The position numbers and the translations under genes were made by a program. Below, piece by piece: positions 12,081-24,373 of a DNA stretch of 64,000 nucleotides. Numbering within the stretch: position 1 is the stretch's first letter; the number at the start of each line of letters is the position of its first letter. The notes below the pieces were generated by a model, which made no database searches, was not told where the DNA came from, and was given only the letters and a program-made list of their open reading frames with translations. Source of the DNA: Gamarada debralockiae (Eukaryota; Ascomycota; Leotiomycetes; Helotiales; Hyphodiscaceae); contig NXFV01000856.1 of NCBI GenBank assembly GCA_002803225.1, forward strand, positions 1 through 64,000. The letters run 5' to 3'.

Positions 12081-13087
12081 TTAGAAAAACAGCTTCACAA
12101 AGTCTGCCGCAAGATGAGAACTGAATATTCGCCCCTGAACGAAAAGCATTCCAACGCACAAGAAACAACATGACTGAAATTCCGCGACTCACCTCTCGGA
12201 GTTGCCGGAATCTGCTTCGGCGACGATAGGGCCATAGTGAAAGGTGGCAAAGAGGGCGTTCGAATAGATCCAGCAAATATTCGTACTATGTTATCCGGCA
12301 CGCGCAAAAGCCAGTGTGAAGAAGTAGAGTGGAGATGTTTGTCTTTTCGTGAAGCGCGTATGTTGGAAGGAAATGACAGATAGGAGGTTATTGGATCCAG
12401 CAGAGTGAGGGTAGGGCTGAACCGCACTGCATTTTTATTGAGGGAAGAAATGATGCCTCTTTGCGCCGTTCTCGTGGCACATGGAATCGAGGTTCGAACT
12501 GGGTTGTGAAGAAGGTCTCAGGGAAAATGACATTTTTCATGTGCCCTGATTTGATCTGAGCCCCTGACTAAGCACGCGACCAGCCAGATATTACACGTGA
12601 GGACCAGATTAATGTGATATTAAATCCATTTTGAACTATTATCACCTTTGGAACTTTCAAACCCAGGAGACCAAGCTGGCCTTCGATATGCTCTAAAACC
12701 ATATTTAAATTTGTGAACCCGTTTGAATAGTCAGTCCTTCGACTTCCAGGTCACAGACCTGGCAAAAGTGTCTACGGCCGGCGTTTAAGAGATCTTGATG
12801 ATAAAAGCAGATCGGTGACGTTTCTATTCCTCAAATAGGGGGAAAGATTATGGCCGAATCATTTCTTTAACCAGCGGTAGATATCGGCGCGATAAGAAGC
12901 GGCCGACCAAAATTTTTGGAGACGCAAAAATCCGTGCCAAGAATGAAGACAACACTGAAAGGTCTTTGGATCTTCTCAATCCCACAACCTACAACCCGGG
13001 TGCCCAGCACCGTTATCATATCGAAAGTGCTTAGGCACATTCTGATGAAACATCAAACCCTCATTCTCCTCACCAATCCCATGCACC
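12081..13087. other. Shared DGK1/SPB4 promoter region
   Basis: This 1-kb stretch separates divergent genes. A possible short 5' exon of DGK1 lies at about 12195-12234 on the minus strand, with a good GTGAGT donor at about 12188-12193. The remainder shows no open frame with recognisable content and no repeat. Confidence 0.4.
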
Positions 13088-14999
13088 ATGGCTCCTAATA
13101 ACGATCAAAAGAAAGATCCCCGAGCATGGGATGCTTTGACTCCTCCTCTAGCAGAATGGATACTCGATGCCATTGCCTCCATGGGCTTTGGGCGGATGAC
13201 CCCCGTTCAAGCATCAACAATTCCTCTCATGTGCACCAAAGATGTGGTTGTCGAGGTATGGATGCCAGAGTCGGCTTCCTAATGGATTACTGACAATTTC
13301 TCAGGCTGTTACTGGAAGTGGAAAGACGCTTGCATTCCTCATACCCGTGGTGGAGAAGCTCTTGCGACTGGAGGAACCCATTCAGAAGCATCATGTAGGC
13401 GCAATCATCGTATCACCAACTCGAGAGCTCGCGACTCAAATACACTCTGTCCTTACTTCCCTACTGGCATTTCATGCGCCGTCTGCGGCGACATTGAATT
13501 CTACAGAGGAAGACGGAAAACGAAGACCAACCTCTACCAAAACGGTACTCCCCCAACTCCTTCTCGGTGGCACAATGACTCCAGCGCAAGATCTTAGCAG
13601 ATTTCTCAAGAATAGCCCCAATATCCTCATATCTACACCAGGACGACTTCTCGAACTCCTATCATCTCCTCACGTGCACTGCCCACAATCCTCCTTCGAA
13701 ATGCTGGTACTCGACGAAGCGGACAGGCTTTTAGATCTTGGTTTCAAGGACGATTTGCGGAAGATCCTGGGGCGATTACCAAAACAGCGACGAACAGGAC
13801 TGTTCAGTGCCAGTGTTAGCGAGGCCGTTGGAGAGATTGTGCGAGTAGGGTTAAGGAATCCAGTCAAGATCGCCGTTAAGGTCAAAAGCGCAGCTGGAGA
13901 CGACAAGAGGACACCAGCAAGTCTGCAAATGTCATATTTGCTTACTCCGCCAACTCACAAATTCCCTGCTCTCCTATCGCTATTGTCTCAACTCAATCCT
14001 ACGCCCCAGAAGACTATTATTTATCTTTCGACTTGCGCGGCTGTCGATTACTTCCAACATATCCTCTTGTCGTTGCTAGCGAAGCAATTCTCATTGATAC
14101 CGCTACATGGGAAGCACCCGCCAAATGTACGGCAAAAGAATTTCTCGAAATATATAGCGGCAGTTACTCCCACGATTCTCCTCACAACCGACGTAGCGGC
14201 TCGAGGTCTGGATATCCCACAAGTCGATCTAGTAGTCCAAATTGACCCTCCTTCCGATCCAAAAGTCTTCCTCCACCGCTGTGGTCGCGCTGGACGGGCG
14301 GGTCGAAAAGGGCTGAGTGTTATCTTCCTTCAGCCTGGGCGAGAAGAAGATTATATTCCCTTCCTTGAAGTCCGAAAGACGCCCATCACCCCTTTGAAAA
14401 AGCCAGCAGTTACAGTGACAGATGACGATGCGAAATTAGTTACATCAAAAATGCGCGACGAAGTTCTCGCCGACCGAGCGCTTTATGACAAAGGCCAACG
14501 AGGGTTCGTGAGCTGGGTGAAAGCTTACTCAAAACACCAAGCTAGCAGTATCTTCCGTGTCGCGGATCTTGATTGGACGGACTTAGGCAACGCCTGGGGA
14601 CTCGTCCGTCTACCCAAGATGCCTGAGCTCAAAAATTGGGATGGCGACAAAACCTTGGGTGTTAAGCTTGATATGGCCGAATACGCATACAAGGACAAGA
14701 TTAGGGAGAAAGCGAGAAGAGTAGCGATGGAGGAAGCGAAGACTGCGGCGCCGTATGTGCCGAGCGAGGAACAGCTGAAGAAGAGGAAGGGGAGGGAGGC
14801 GTGGAGCCATAAGCATGAGGCGCAGGATGTTAAGGAGATGAGGAGGGAGAAGAAGAAGAGAAAGAGAGAGGCGGAGCGCTTAGAGAAGATGACGCCAGAG
14901 GAGAGGAAGAAGGAGGAGGAGTTGCAGGCTCTTATTGAGAAGGTGAAGAGGAAGAAGGTTGAGGAGGATGCGGAGGAGTTCCAGGGATTTGATGATTAA
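13088..14999 (+). CDS. SPB4: ATP-dependent RNA helicase Spb4 (DEAD-box)
   Basis: Spb4 is a DEAD-box helicase needed for 60S subunit assembly in the nucleolus. Exons 13088-13255 and 13305-14999 give 620 residues. The motifs are in order: Q motif ([13 protein letters not shown]), motif I AVTGSGKT, Ia PTRELA, II DEAD ([13 protein letters not shown]), III as [27 protein letters not shown] and [13 protein letters not shown]. The C-terminal domain ([19 protein letters not shown]) and the Lys/Glu-rich tail are typical of Spb4 rather than other DEAD proteins. Motif III reads SAS where SAT is usual, a conservative change. The start at MAPNND places the Q motif at the normal distance. The gene is convergent with the broken SNF2 gene downstream. 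Confidence 0.93.
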
Positions 15000-15566
15000 A
15001 AGTCAAACACTGGAGCACCAGGGGTTGACAAAATTCGCTCACCATGTAGAAAATCGAACCTTTAATAACATTACAATTCTGGGTCCAGTTCGGTTGAAAA
15101 ATATACCAAATTGATTGAGAAGAATAGGCCTTTAAATCTAGCACAAAATTTTTTTTGAAACCCCAATTTTTGGCGGGTTATTGTTATATTATCTTTTCGG
15201 CTGGTGAGCGAATTCTGACAGCCCCTGGTGGAGCGCTAGTATAAAATTATTAATGATTAGATCAGACCCAGAATCAAGGATTCCGGGAACCATGAGTATC
15301 TATGAGAGCTGCCTCGTCACTTCGTCACTTTGAGTGCCAGGATCGGCCAGGGTATCCCTCGCTTGATTTCAGAATCGCAAAAGCAGCCATAGGCTTTAAA
15401 ATGTCGAAGCCAAGCCAGTGGTCAGGATTTTTGGTCTTCTAGCGTTCTTAGGAAACTGGAAACAAGCGTTTCACTCTTCATGATTCCCAGTTAGTAATTC
15501 CAGGCAGTTGTTTGGCTACGCTGTGGAGATCTCCAAAATCCTGCAAGGTTCTCGTAGGCCACGCCT
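15000..15566. other. Intergenic region between SPB4 and the SNF2 gene
   Basis: This is the convergent spacer between SPB4 and the SNF2-like gene. It holds the short terminal-inverted-repeat element listed separately at 15017-15231. The remaining 330 bases show no coding content. Confidence 0.5.
15017..15231. mobile_element. Putative non-autonomous TIR element (MITE-like)
   Basis: The left end (15017-15045, beginning caccaggggttgac) and the right end (15203-15231) are inverted copies of each other over 29 bases, with three mismatches. Both arms contain aattcgctcacca in the inward direction. The 215-base element carries no coding capacity and has an A/T-rich core. The bases gag border both ends (actggag to the left, gagcgct to the right), which could be a 3-base target duplication. 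It starts 18 bases after the SPB4 stop codon, so it probably lies in the SPB4 3' UTR. The inverted repeat is seen directly; calling it a transposon relic is inference. Confidence 0.55.
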
Positions 15567-18500
15567 TCATTCCAACAGGCTTTCCAAACTCTATATCTCG
15601 TTAGCACCCAGTCTTAGAGTTGTGGCAATACAGGAGCTATCTCACCTTACTCCCGATAGTACTGAGTTCTTTGTCTTCTGCAGCATCAGAGACGGAGAGC
15701 TTGGCAAGAAGAATCTTGTTCCGCTGACGATGTATAATGTGCTGTTGTTCCAAGTGTGAGCTCCTAGACTTCGAAACAACTACTCGGATCTTCATTGGCT
15801 GACCTCTTCGATTGATTGCTTAACGACGTAGTGATATATAATGACATCCTTTTCCTGATCTAGTCGGTCAACTCTTGCTGCTGCTTGAGCCTCAACCATT
15901 GGGTTCCAGTGAAGCTCCAGAAGGTGGACTCTTGTTGCCGTCGCAAGATTCAGTCTATTTATGAATCAGTCTTGAAGAAATTGGTGCAAGGAGAGTATGC
16001 GGCCTGAGTTCACGTACCCAACTGAACCGCTGGCGTATGTCAGAAGCATTACTTTAATATCGCGTTCTTTCTGGAATTGTTGTATGATCATTCCTCGCTG
16101 TTCACTTGTCGAGCCGCCATCGATTTTAACGAATCTAATGTTGCGCTCCTTCAAAGCATTCTCCAGGCAGGTCAAGGTTTTGCCCCAGTGGGAGAATACC
16201 AAGCTGGTTAGAAGTCAGCGAATACTAAACTTACATAGTTGCACATCTTGCCTTTTGATCGGCTCGCCCGTTCCTGCGCTACTTTCCAAGTCAAGTTGGA
16301 TGAGTTGATCAAGAACAGTCTGCACTTTCGATGAAGTTGGAGAGCGTAATCCGTGCGTGAAGCCCACTGGGTCATCGAGCCTCATAAGAGTTTCGAGCGA
16401 TAGCTCTGAGGTCTCTCCTCCGTTCTCAATCCTGTACTGTATTGGTTCTTCACAAACGCAGCACTCTGGAAAAGACAAATGTGATCGTCTGGACTTTTCT
16501 TCCATTCTGCATTCTGCACATATTTGGTGTCCACAAGTTCTCGAATCTTGGCGGGAGGTAGATTGAGGGTCGGCAATGATATTCTCTCCACAGTTACTGC
16601 AAGTGCAGAACTCTGCACCAGATTCCTCACCTACAAGAAATTCCGAAAGAGATGCGATGTTTGGTCCCCCATGGCTGCATAGCTGTCGAAGGTACAAAAC
16701 GCACAGCAGAGAGCATGCGACTGTAAGCTCTTGTTGCTGCTGGCTATCTGACGCACCTTATTGCGTATGGAAAGGTAGTGGTGACGTTCCCGAGGTGTGA
16801 GAATGATCTCGATGTGCACCTTCGACACTCGCTTTGAGTTGCCGACGTTCTTCGTTCTTCTGAGAGAAATTTCCTGCATTGTCAATCGAAGATTCGTGAG
16901 TGCTGTTCTGTCTCCTCGGCCCAAGGGCTCCAGTATATATTTTCGTGCGTTCGTATGATTTTCCAGGGGATGAAATCGCAAAAACTGCGTCAGTGAGAAA
17001 AGGTCATCAAGTTGGTTCTGGACTGGGGTTCCTGTTAGGCACCACCTCTTCTCTGCCACCAAATCCTCTATCGCCTGGAAGGTCCTAGTGGCCCTGTTTC
17101 TAATATGATGTGCTGTTTGCAAAGGCCCGACAGGTCAGCCATTTGATTCCCAATTATGAGAGCAATCTTACCTTCGTCAAGGACGATTCTGAACCATGAT
17201 ATATTCCGTAAGGTTTCAGACTTTATGAAGTCGGATGAAACGGTCTCAAAGGTTGTGGGTATGATATCGCTCCTTTCCAATTGTTTCGCTGTGGCTGATG
17301 TTCCACGCCCGTGGTACATGTGAACTATGAGGGTGTCAGGAAGTATGTGCCTAACTCATTAGTCTACAGTATGGAATTGTGAGTTGAATTCGTACTCCTT
17401 GATCTGCATTTCCCAACCATATAACGCTAGAAAGTTGCTGTTAGCGGAAGACCTATCGAAAAGACCATAATGAAACCAGCCTACTTGACTTTGGAGCGAT
17501 AAGCAAAGTAGCTCCAGAGCTCCTCTTTGTTTCACGATCCATCGTGCAATTCTTGGGAGTGTGTGTAAAGCTTCGAGCCTCATCCAAGGTATGCAGAATC
17601 AGTGCAAGTAGCGTGAGAGACTTTCCCATTCCCATCTCGTCTGCCAAGATGCCGCCACGACATTCCATAGTCATTCTAGCCTGCCTGATTTGCGTTATCT
17701 TGTGCTTGAACCTTTCAACCAGTCAGCCCACCATATTTGAAGCCTTTTATTGAGTAGACTGACGAAACTCGTATACCGTGGTATTCGGGTTCCCATATAG
17801 AATACTGTGCATTCTCGGAGCTTCCGAGCTCTCGATTCACCATGAATTGCAATGCTGCCAATTGGTGACTGGACGATGTTAGGATAGTGTTCTTTATTCA
17901 ATTGAGGAAGAGGTGACAGCGCCTACGGCAGTAATTGAGTGCTGATTTGAGCACTCTGCGTGAGGTCCGAGGGAACATTCACTAGAGTAGAGTCGTTCAG
18001 GATAGAGTCTATCTCTTTAGAGAAGTCCAGTATTTTTTCTATCGAGTCTGCTAAGAATTTCGGTGTATTTTCCGTGGACCAAGATAGAACATGGGGATTG
18101 TGGTATAAAACTTCACGATTAAAGGAAGGCGGCTCTTGCAGGTAGATGCGGGCCTTTGATAATGCAGCGCCAACTTCGTTCTTCTTCTCAGCTTCGCCGT
18201 ACACAATGATATTTGCGGGAAAGAACTTGGCTTGGGGTAGCAGATCTGAATTGTCTTTCCAGTGCAAGTATGGTTCGAAAGTAATTGACTTATCAACGGC
18301 CACAAGTACCACCAAAGCGTTCGCCGTGTTCGTATCAAGTATCCCAACTTCATCTTTCGTCGCGGGGAGCACCACGGAGATTCCATCGGCTCTGAATCTT
18401 AACTGGAGCATAATCCTACCCCCAATTCGAAATAAAAAGTTTGATATGCCTTTGGATTGTCGAAATAGTGCGAAGCTTCCGATAATCTGTGGAGATGATC

Positions 18501-19123
18501 AGTTTGAAGGGCCTTGACATAAGACTAAGGAAAGATACCATTCCGAAACAGCATGTAGTCGCAGTATCAAAAGTACCAGCCTCAGTATCATTTGAAGATG
18601 CAGTGGTGTTTCCACAGTTCACCAACGGCCGTGTTGAAGGAAGGCACCGGGGTGCATCATTTAGGTTGGCGTCATCCTGGCAGGGTGTGTCTAGAGAGTT
18701 CCCAAGGGGGATAATCTCTGTAGTGGCGTGGTTTACTTGAGGGCTACTCGATATTTGAGATGAATTTGGAGTAGGCTCCGGTGTATCATACTCGTCAGGC
18801 TCGTAAAAATGATATGGTTTCGTGGTGAGGGTAGGTTGGTACGTAGACCTTCTTTTGGGCGCTGGGAGTGTCCAGACACCACCTTCTAAGGAGGTTCTTT
18901 TATCCGATAGCATCTCAGTTTTCGATGAAGAATCTTTGAACTTCCTGGAAGCGCAGCCGTGTAATTTTGCACACTGGAAAAAGCAATGCGCTGCAAAGCG
19001 GAAAGCTCCTCGTAAGGCTACCTGCAAGGCTCTCCTACCCACACAGCCCTGGTCATTGCTTACACCGCTGATAGTCATGTGGCACTTCACAGTGGATCTA
19101 TTCATGCGACAACCTTCACACAA
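15567..19123 (-). pseudogene. SNF2-family DNA-dependent ATPase with RING finger (Rad5/Rad16-like), frame broken
   Basis: The gene has the layout of Rad5/HLTF-like SNF2 ATPases. After an N-terminal region (19123-17927) come the Walker A block RGGILADEMGMGKSLT (about 17640), PKST/WEMQIKE, a DEAH box (VLDEAHHIRN), LTGTPVQNQLDDL, a C3HC4-type RING (CSNCGE...CGHQICAEC...CVCEE, exon 16697-16215) and the helicase C block with YASGSVGLNLATATRVHLLE, HWNPMVEAQAAARVDRLDQ and IIYHYVVKQSIEE. Most introns are normal (for example 17354, 17470 and 15960). Two places cannot be joined: near 16715 the frame shifts between the DEAH exon and LRQLCSHGG, and near 16205-16250 the RING exon meets VFSHWGKTL only across a TGA or a 31-base intron. 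Near 17700-17790 the join is also awkward. Either the gene is decayed or the sequence has indels. The true start is uncertain; MLSDKRTSL, further in, is an alternative. Confidence 0.6.
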
Positions 19124-19288
19124 TGCGCTCTCTTGTCAATCTCTCAGCGCTAGAAGAAAAGCCTACGTTCTTTATTTTCTACGGTCCTCTATCTAGCTAT
19201 TCAGTCTACTCTGAACTTTGCAACATATTGAAGTCGCCGAAATGGCGTCTGAAGGGCCTGGTCTGCCAAACTCGTTAGCCGCGCGCTC

Positions 19289-22200
19289 ATGGATTTCCAA
19301 AGAAGGCTTTCAGCACAGCAAATTGAAGACTTTCAATTCACAACTTTACAAAGTTTGCAAGATGCAATTCAGAATATCCAGAATGAGCAAGCACAGCGCC
19401 AAGGTCTCCGAAATCTGGCGAAGATCCAGCCCTTCATAGACGGACTCACCCAGTACTCGACAACGATTGAATTATTCGTTAACATTCAACCTCTTATAGG
19501 CGCAATTTGGGTCAGTTCCACCTACTCCACCAGAATGCGCGGAAATCTAACAATCATACAGGGGCCAATCAAATTTTGCCTTCAGGTAAGGCCCTTTTTC
19601 CTTCTACAGCGGTATTGGACTGATATACCATGCTTTTGTAGGTTGCGTCAAAGATGAATCAGGCATTTGATACTCTCTTAGATGCTTATGAAAGGGTAGG
19701 AGCAGTACTATCTATCGTACAGACAGTTGATAGGTTGTTCTATACATACATACATGTATAACAGGTCTTAGCAAACGTTTTTGAGGATATCTTAACCTTT
19801 CATAAACGGGCCATAGTTTTCTTCAGCCACAAAAGTAAGTAACTTCCCCGTCGTGTGAGTGAGTCGTTTTGCAAGCTGACGGGGATAACATTAAAAAGCA
19901 TGGAAGTTGACTTTTCGGTTGACCTTTCATACTTTCCAAGAAATGTTTGGGGATGTCTTGAAGAATCTCGAACGATCAAGAGGACTCCTTTTGCAATCTG
20001 CCAGCGTTGCCCACTTCCAAGAGGCCCAAGATGCTCGACTGCTATTCACCCAGGAGTTTCAAAACAGGCAGAAAAGAGACATACAGGAACAGATGCTTGC
20101 CGTGGTGGATTGGTTAGCAGCAGAACAGGGCTCTGCTCTCCAACACATGGAATTACAGCAAAGACGAGCCGACTTTCCACATACTGCCCAGTGGCCCTTC
20201 AGCATGAGTGCCATGAGATCTTGGGTGTGCAGAAACGACGCATCAAGCCCGATTTTCTGGCTCTGTGGAATTCCTGGTACAGGTAATGTGCTATTGCTCG
20301 AGAGTCAAGGGTTCTCGCAACTCTAATATTTCGTGCCAGGAAAAACGGTTCTTTTCAGCTCGGTCGTTGACAAAATCAAGGACGTTTTCCGTGACGCTCA
20401 AGTTGCATACTTTTATTGCAAGCATAATGATGACACTCGAAGAACGTTCGACGCGGTTTCTCGGTCCCTGATTGCACAACTGTTGAAGCAGAACCCAATA
20501 TGCCTCGAATACTTGTACGAAAAGATGGTTGAAAGTGGTGAGCGCCGGCCAAGCACGCCGAAATTGTTTCAAGAGATACTCGAGGAGATGTTTTTAAACC
20601 ACGATCTCCTCTTCGTATGCCTCGATGGGTTGGATGAGTGCGAAGTACGCGAGCGAAGTTTAATTTTGTCACTGATTGGAAGCATCACCAAGGCTTCCAA
20701 GAACGAGCAAAGTGTGCGCTTCTTTCTAACGAGTCGAAAAGAAAAAGACGTTGAACGATCCTTGAGCTCAGCAATTCGTCTGAATATCAAGGCTCAACAT
20801 GTTGAAAGCGATATACTATCCTACATTCAAACCCAGGCTTCAAAACTTCGCCAGTTGTTTGCCTTCACCACCGAAAAGGAGCAGGCAGTCGTATCAGATA
20901 TTGCCAGTAGACCACAAGGTAATCCCAGCAGAAGTTGGAATAGAAGATACTAACTATTTGAACCCAAGGCATGTTTCTATTGGCTCGTCTGATTATGGAC
21001 AATCTCCTTGCGCAAGATAATATCGAAGATCTAGAAGGCGAAATGGATAGTGAAGTTTTACCTTCTGGGATTGAACAGGCGTATGTCTGGCCCTAAATTT
21101 CAGAGAAGGTAACTGACCGAAGAAAGCTACGACCGTATCCTGACGCGATTGTGCAAAAACCGGACGGAAAAAGCCAGGCAGCGAGCCAGATTCATCCTTG
21201 AGATCATGACTAGCGCAACTCGGACCCTCCAGAACCACGAGATACAAGGAGCTCTTTCAATCCGTGTAGATGATCAGACTATTGACGTTGACCGACGAAA
21301 GTCAAGAATACCGTTGGATGAGCTTTGTGGTCCGATTGTTGAGGTGCATTTGAACGGAGTTATTGACTTGATACACCCAACTGCCAAGAAGTAAGTGCCA
21401 CAATATTCAAGGAGCTGACTCAAAAGAAACTCATAAAGTGTAGCTATTTGCTACAACATCATAGCAACTATTTTCTCAATCTTGATCGAGCGAATTTCAC
21501 GATGGCCAAGCTTTGCGTCACCTACTTGACGTTTCCTTGCTTCGATCCTACGATTCCGGATCTCAACATTCAACAGTACACACAAAGAGGTGATTACTCG
21601 TTCCAAGAGTATGCCACTTGCAATTGGATTCATCACCTCGAACTAGCGATTGGCTTTCTGACGAAAAAAAAAAGCGAGAAAGAGGTAGCAGCCTTCAAAG
21701 AAACCTACGACACGCTACGAAAGTCCCATGCGCAGCACAGCGACTGGCGCCGCGTCCAACCAGGGACAGAAACTTTCGACGACGAAGGAAGCGAGTTGAA
21801 ATGGAACATAGGAGAATTGCGACGACTTTATGACGTTGAGTCTATCTTCCCCGACGGCCAAAATAAGAGTACGTATCAGAGTTTGCCCCTCGGCATGTGT
21901 TGATGATGTCCCTGACTCTATGCAACAGAACACTCTTGCCACTTATTAGGACATATCGCTCGAGCTAGAGCTGCAATCGAACTATGCTCACTTTCCTCTG
22001 AGAATCAAGAGCTCTTTATCAGCGCTTACGGTACTGCCGTGTACAAATGTCCGATCTTGTCATGCTCACGTTTTGAGACTGGATTCAAGACTAGGACTTC
22101 AAGGGATGCCCACTACAAGCGACACGAGCGCGCCTTCAAATGCGAAACCGAAGACTGCGATTACTCCGCCATAGGATTCTCAACCAAGGCAGCTCTGGCA

Positions 22201-24189
22201 CGACACATTCGCCTGTGTCACGATTTTCCAACCAACGAACCAACTTTTCCAAAGATTGCTCGATACCCAATCGACCAAGCTCTGCACGATGCTATTCTCA
22301 AAGAAGACGTAGTTGCTGTCCGCACACTCGCTATCGAAATTTCAGACCTTTCGGATTTTGAGTCGGGGTTTTTGATGCGGTCGATCAAAGCAGGAAGCCG
22401 CAAAGCGGCGCTGATTATCATGGAAATACTCGGTGACACGAAGGAAATGAATCATCAGGGAGCTATGGGAGATACTGCTCTGCATCTCCTTGTGGAAGCT
22501 GAAGATGAAGAGTTGCTCTCCGTACTTCTTTCCACAGCTGTGGATGTCAATGCGAAAAATCAACACGGCGATACGGCACTCCATGTCGCCACACGCCGTG
22601 GTTCTATTTCAATGGTCAGAATTCTATCGAATCATGCGAAGATTCATTTGGCCTTATACAAAGCCACACCATCTCAGGTATCAATTTTGCATCTGGCCGT
22701 AAAATCTGGCAACGATGAAGTCCTTCGATGTCTTTTAGAGACAGGCAATGAGATATTCACAGACTGCGACGATGTTGTGGATGCCCTAATAACAACAACT
22801 AAAGAACATCGAAGTGACCTAGCGAGTATACTCCTCGCGTGGGGCCGCAAGTTGGATGTTGAGGACAAGTATCCCAAGCCATACATCAACTGGATACTGC
22901 CAGAGGTCGACCAAATGCTGCCGATCTTCATGGGCGATATCTCTTTTGAAGAGGCGATGGAAGAGAAATGGCATGCTACTAGAGATGCAGTTATCAAAGG
23001 AGATGTGAGCAAGGTCGCGCAATTATTGACAATCATACCCGACATCAACTGTTCGCCAAATGATTCCAGTAATTTGTTAGCAACCGCGGCCTGGTACGGC
23101 GATATAGACATGGTTCAACTACTCCTATCTCGGGGAGCACAAATCGTTACGGACGAGAACCGAGGCAATAATGCATTAGTTAATGCAGCCTATGCGGGCC
23201 ATGAGGCAGTCCTGAGACTGCTTGAAAATGGCGCAAATGTCAATGAAGAAACGGGACCACATAGCAGTGGTACCGCCTTGCAGTGTGCTGCAGAAAACGG
23301 GCATTTGCGGATAGTCCAGCTTTTACTCGAGCTATCTGCAGACATTGACGGCTTGGGATGGGGCTCTCAAAATACGGACACTGCTTTGATTAGAGCTGCA
23401 AAATCAAGTTCAGAAGCAACAGCAATTTTACTCTTGGACAATGGGGCAGATGTTCACGCAAGGAGTGTTTCAGGAGAAACAGTTCTGCTTATAGCCGCAA
23501 AGCTGAGGAAGGAAGACTTGTTGATTCACTCGATCAAGTGCGGTGCGAAGTTGAATGACCGTACATGTGCCGGAGAAACTGCCCTCCATGTAGCTGCTGC
23601 ACGCGGTCATCATGACTTGATTCCCCATCTTACTAGCGCCCATATTAATGCAACCATTTCAGGGTTGGAATGAACGGCTCTACATCTTGCTGCTATATAT
23701 GGACATGAAAAGATTGTATCCCAATTAATTAGAGCAGGTGCGGATGTCAACACAACTGACTCGGTCGGATGCACCGCTCTCATGGATGCGGCCTCCAACG
23801 GCCATGAGGGCGTCACAAGATCTCTGATAGACAACGGAGCCGACGCAAATTTGAAAGGCAGAAGTTCAAGTGAAGAAGGTGACGACTGCGTTCATAGGCC
23901 GGCGCTATTGGAAGCTGCACTGCGAGGCCATTCCAAAGTCGTGGAGTTACTTCTCCGGGGAGGAGCTAATGTCGACGCAACGGATGACCATGGACGAACT
24001 GCACTCGCATTAGCGAAGGCAAATAACCACTGTAATACCGCTGAGATCTTGTCCTCGTTTGGAGCTACTCTTTTATACGACCCATTGCGAGACGCCACGG
24101 CGAGAACAGGCATTCCTTTGAGTGAAGACGATCCCCTATTTACGGCCTGGTTACATGGCTGGAAGTTGCCACCATTGCCCAATCCGTAA
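19289..24189 (+). pseudogene. STAND receptor-like gene: DUF7708-type N-terminus, NACHT, zinc fingers, ankyrin repeats; two in-frame stops
   Basis: Nine exons join without phase conflict: 19289-19510, 19562-19585, 19642-19834, 19899-20282, 20340-20918, 20969-21080, 21127-21390, 21444-21868 and 21929-24189. The order is a helical N-terminal domain of fungal STAND proteins (through LLLQSASVAHFQEAQDARLL), a NACHT ATPase with Walker A IPGTGKT split by an intron and Walker B LLFVCLDGLDE, a winged-helix/linker region, two C2H2-like fingers (CPILSCSRFETGF; CETEDCDYSAIGF) and about 14 ankyrin repeats. Proteins of this design are NOD-like receptors of fungi, linked to non-self recognition. Two nonsense codons interrupt conserved sequence: TAA at 19759-19761, in the N-terminal helix, and TGA at 23671-23673, just before TALHLAAIYGHEK. 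The first could be hidden by splicing 19696-19764, but this would remove conserved residues. The gene is divergent from the SNF2 gene by 165 bases. Confidence 0.7.
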
Positions 24190-24373
24190 ATTAGTGAACG
24201 AGTGCGACCGAGAGCTGGGGTCTGCCGGTGTCCAAGAGTCAAGTGGGCTATTTGCACAGTATGAGACCGCGATGCCCCTTAGCTTCTGAATCGGGCTAAA
24301 GTAATGGCAGCTCATACCTCATGTGGACAGCAACATTTTACCTTTCAAAGCTACGAGCGTGCCCGTGTTTTAG

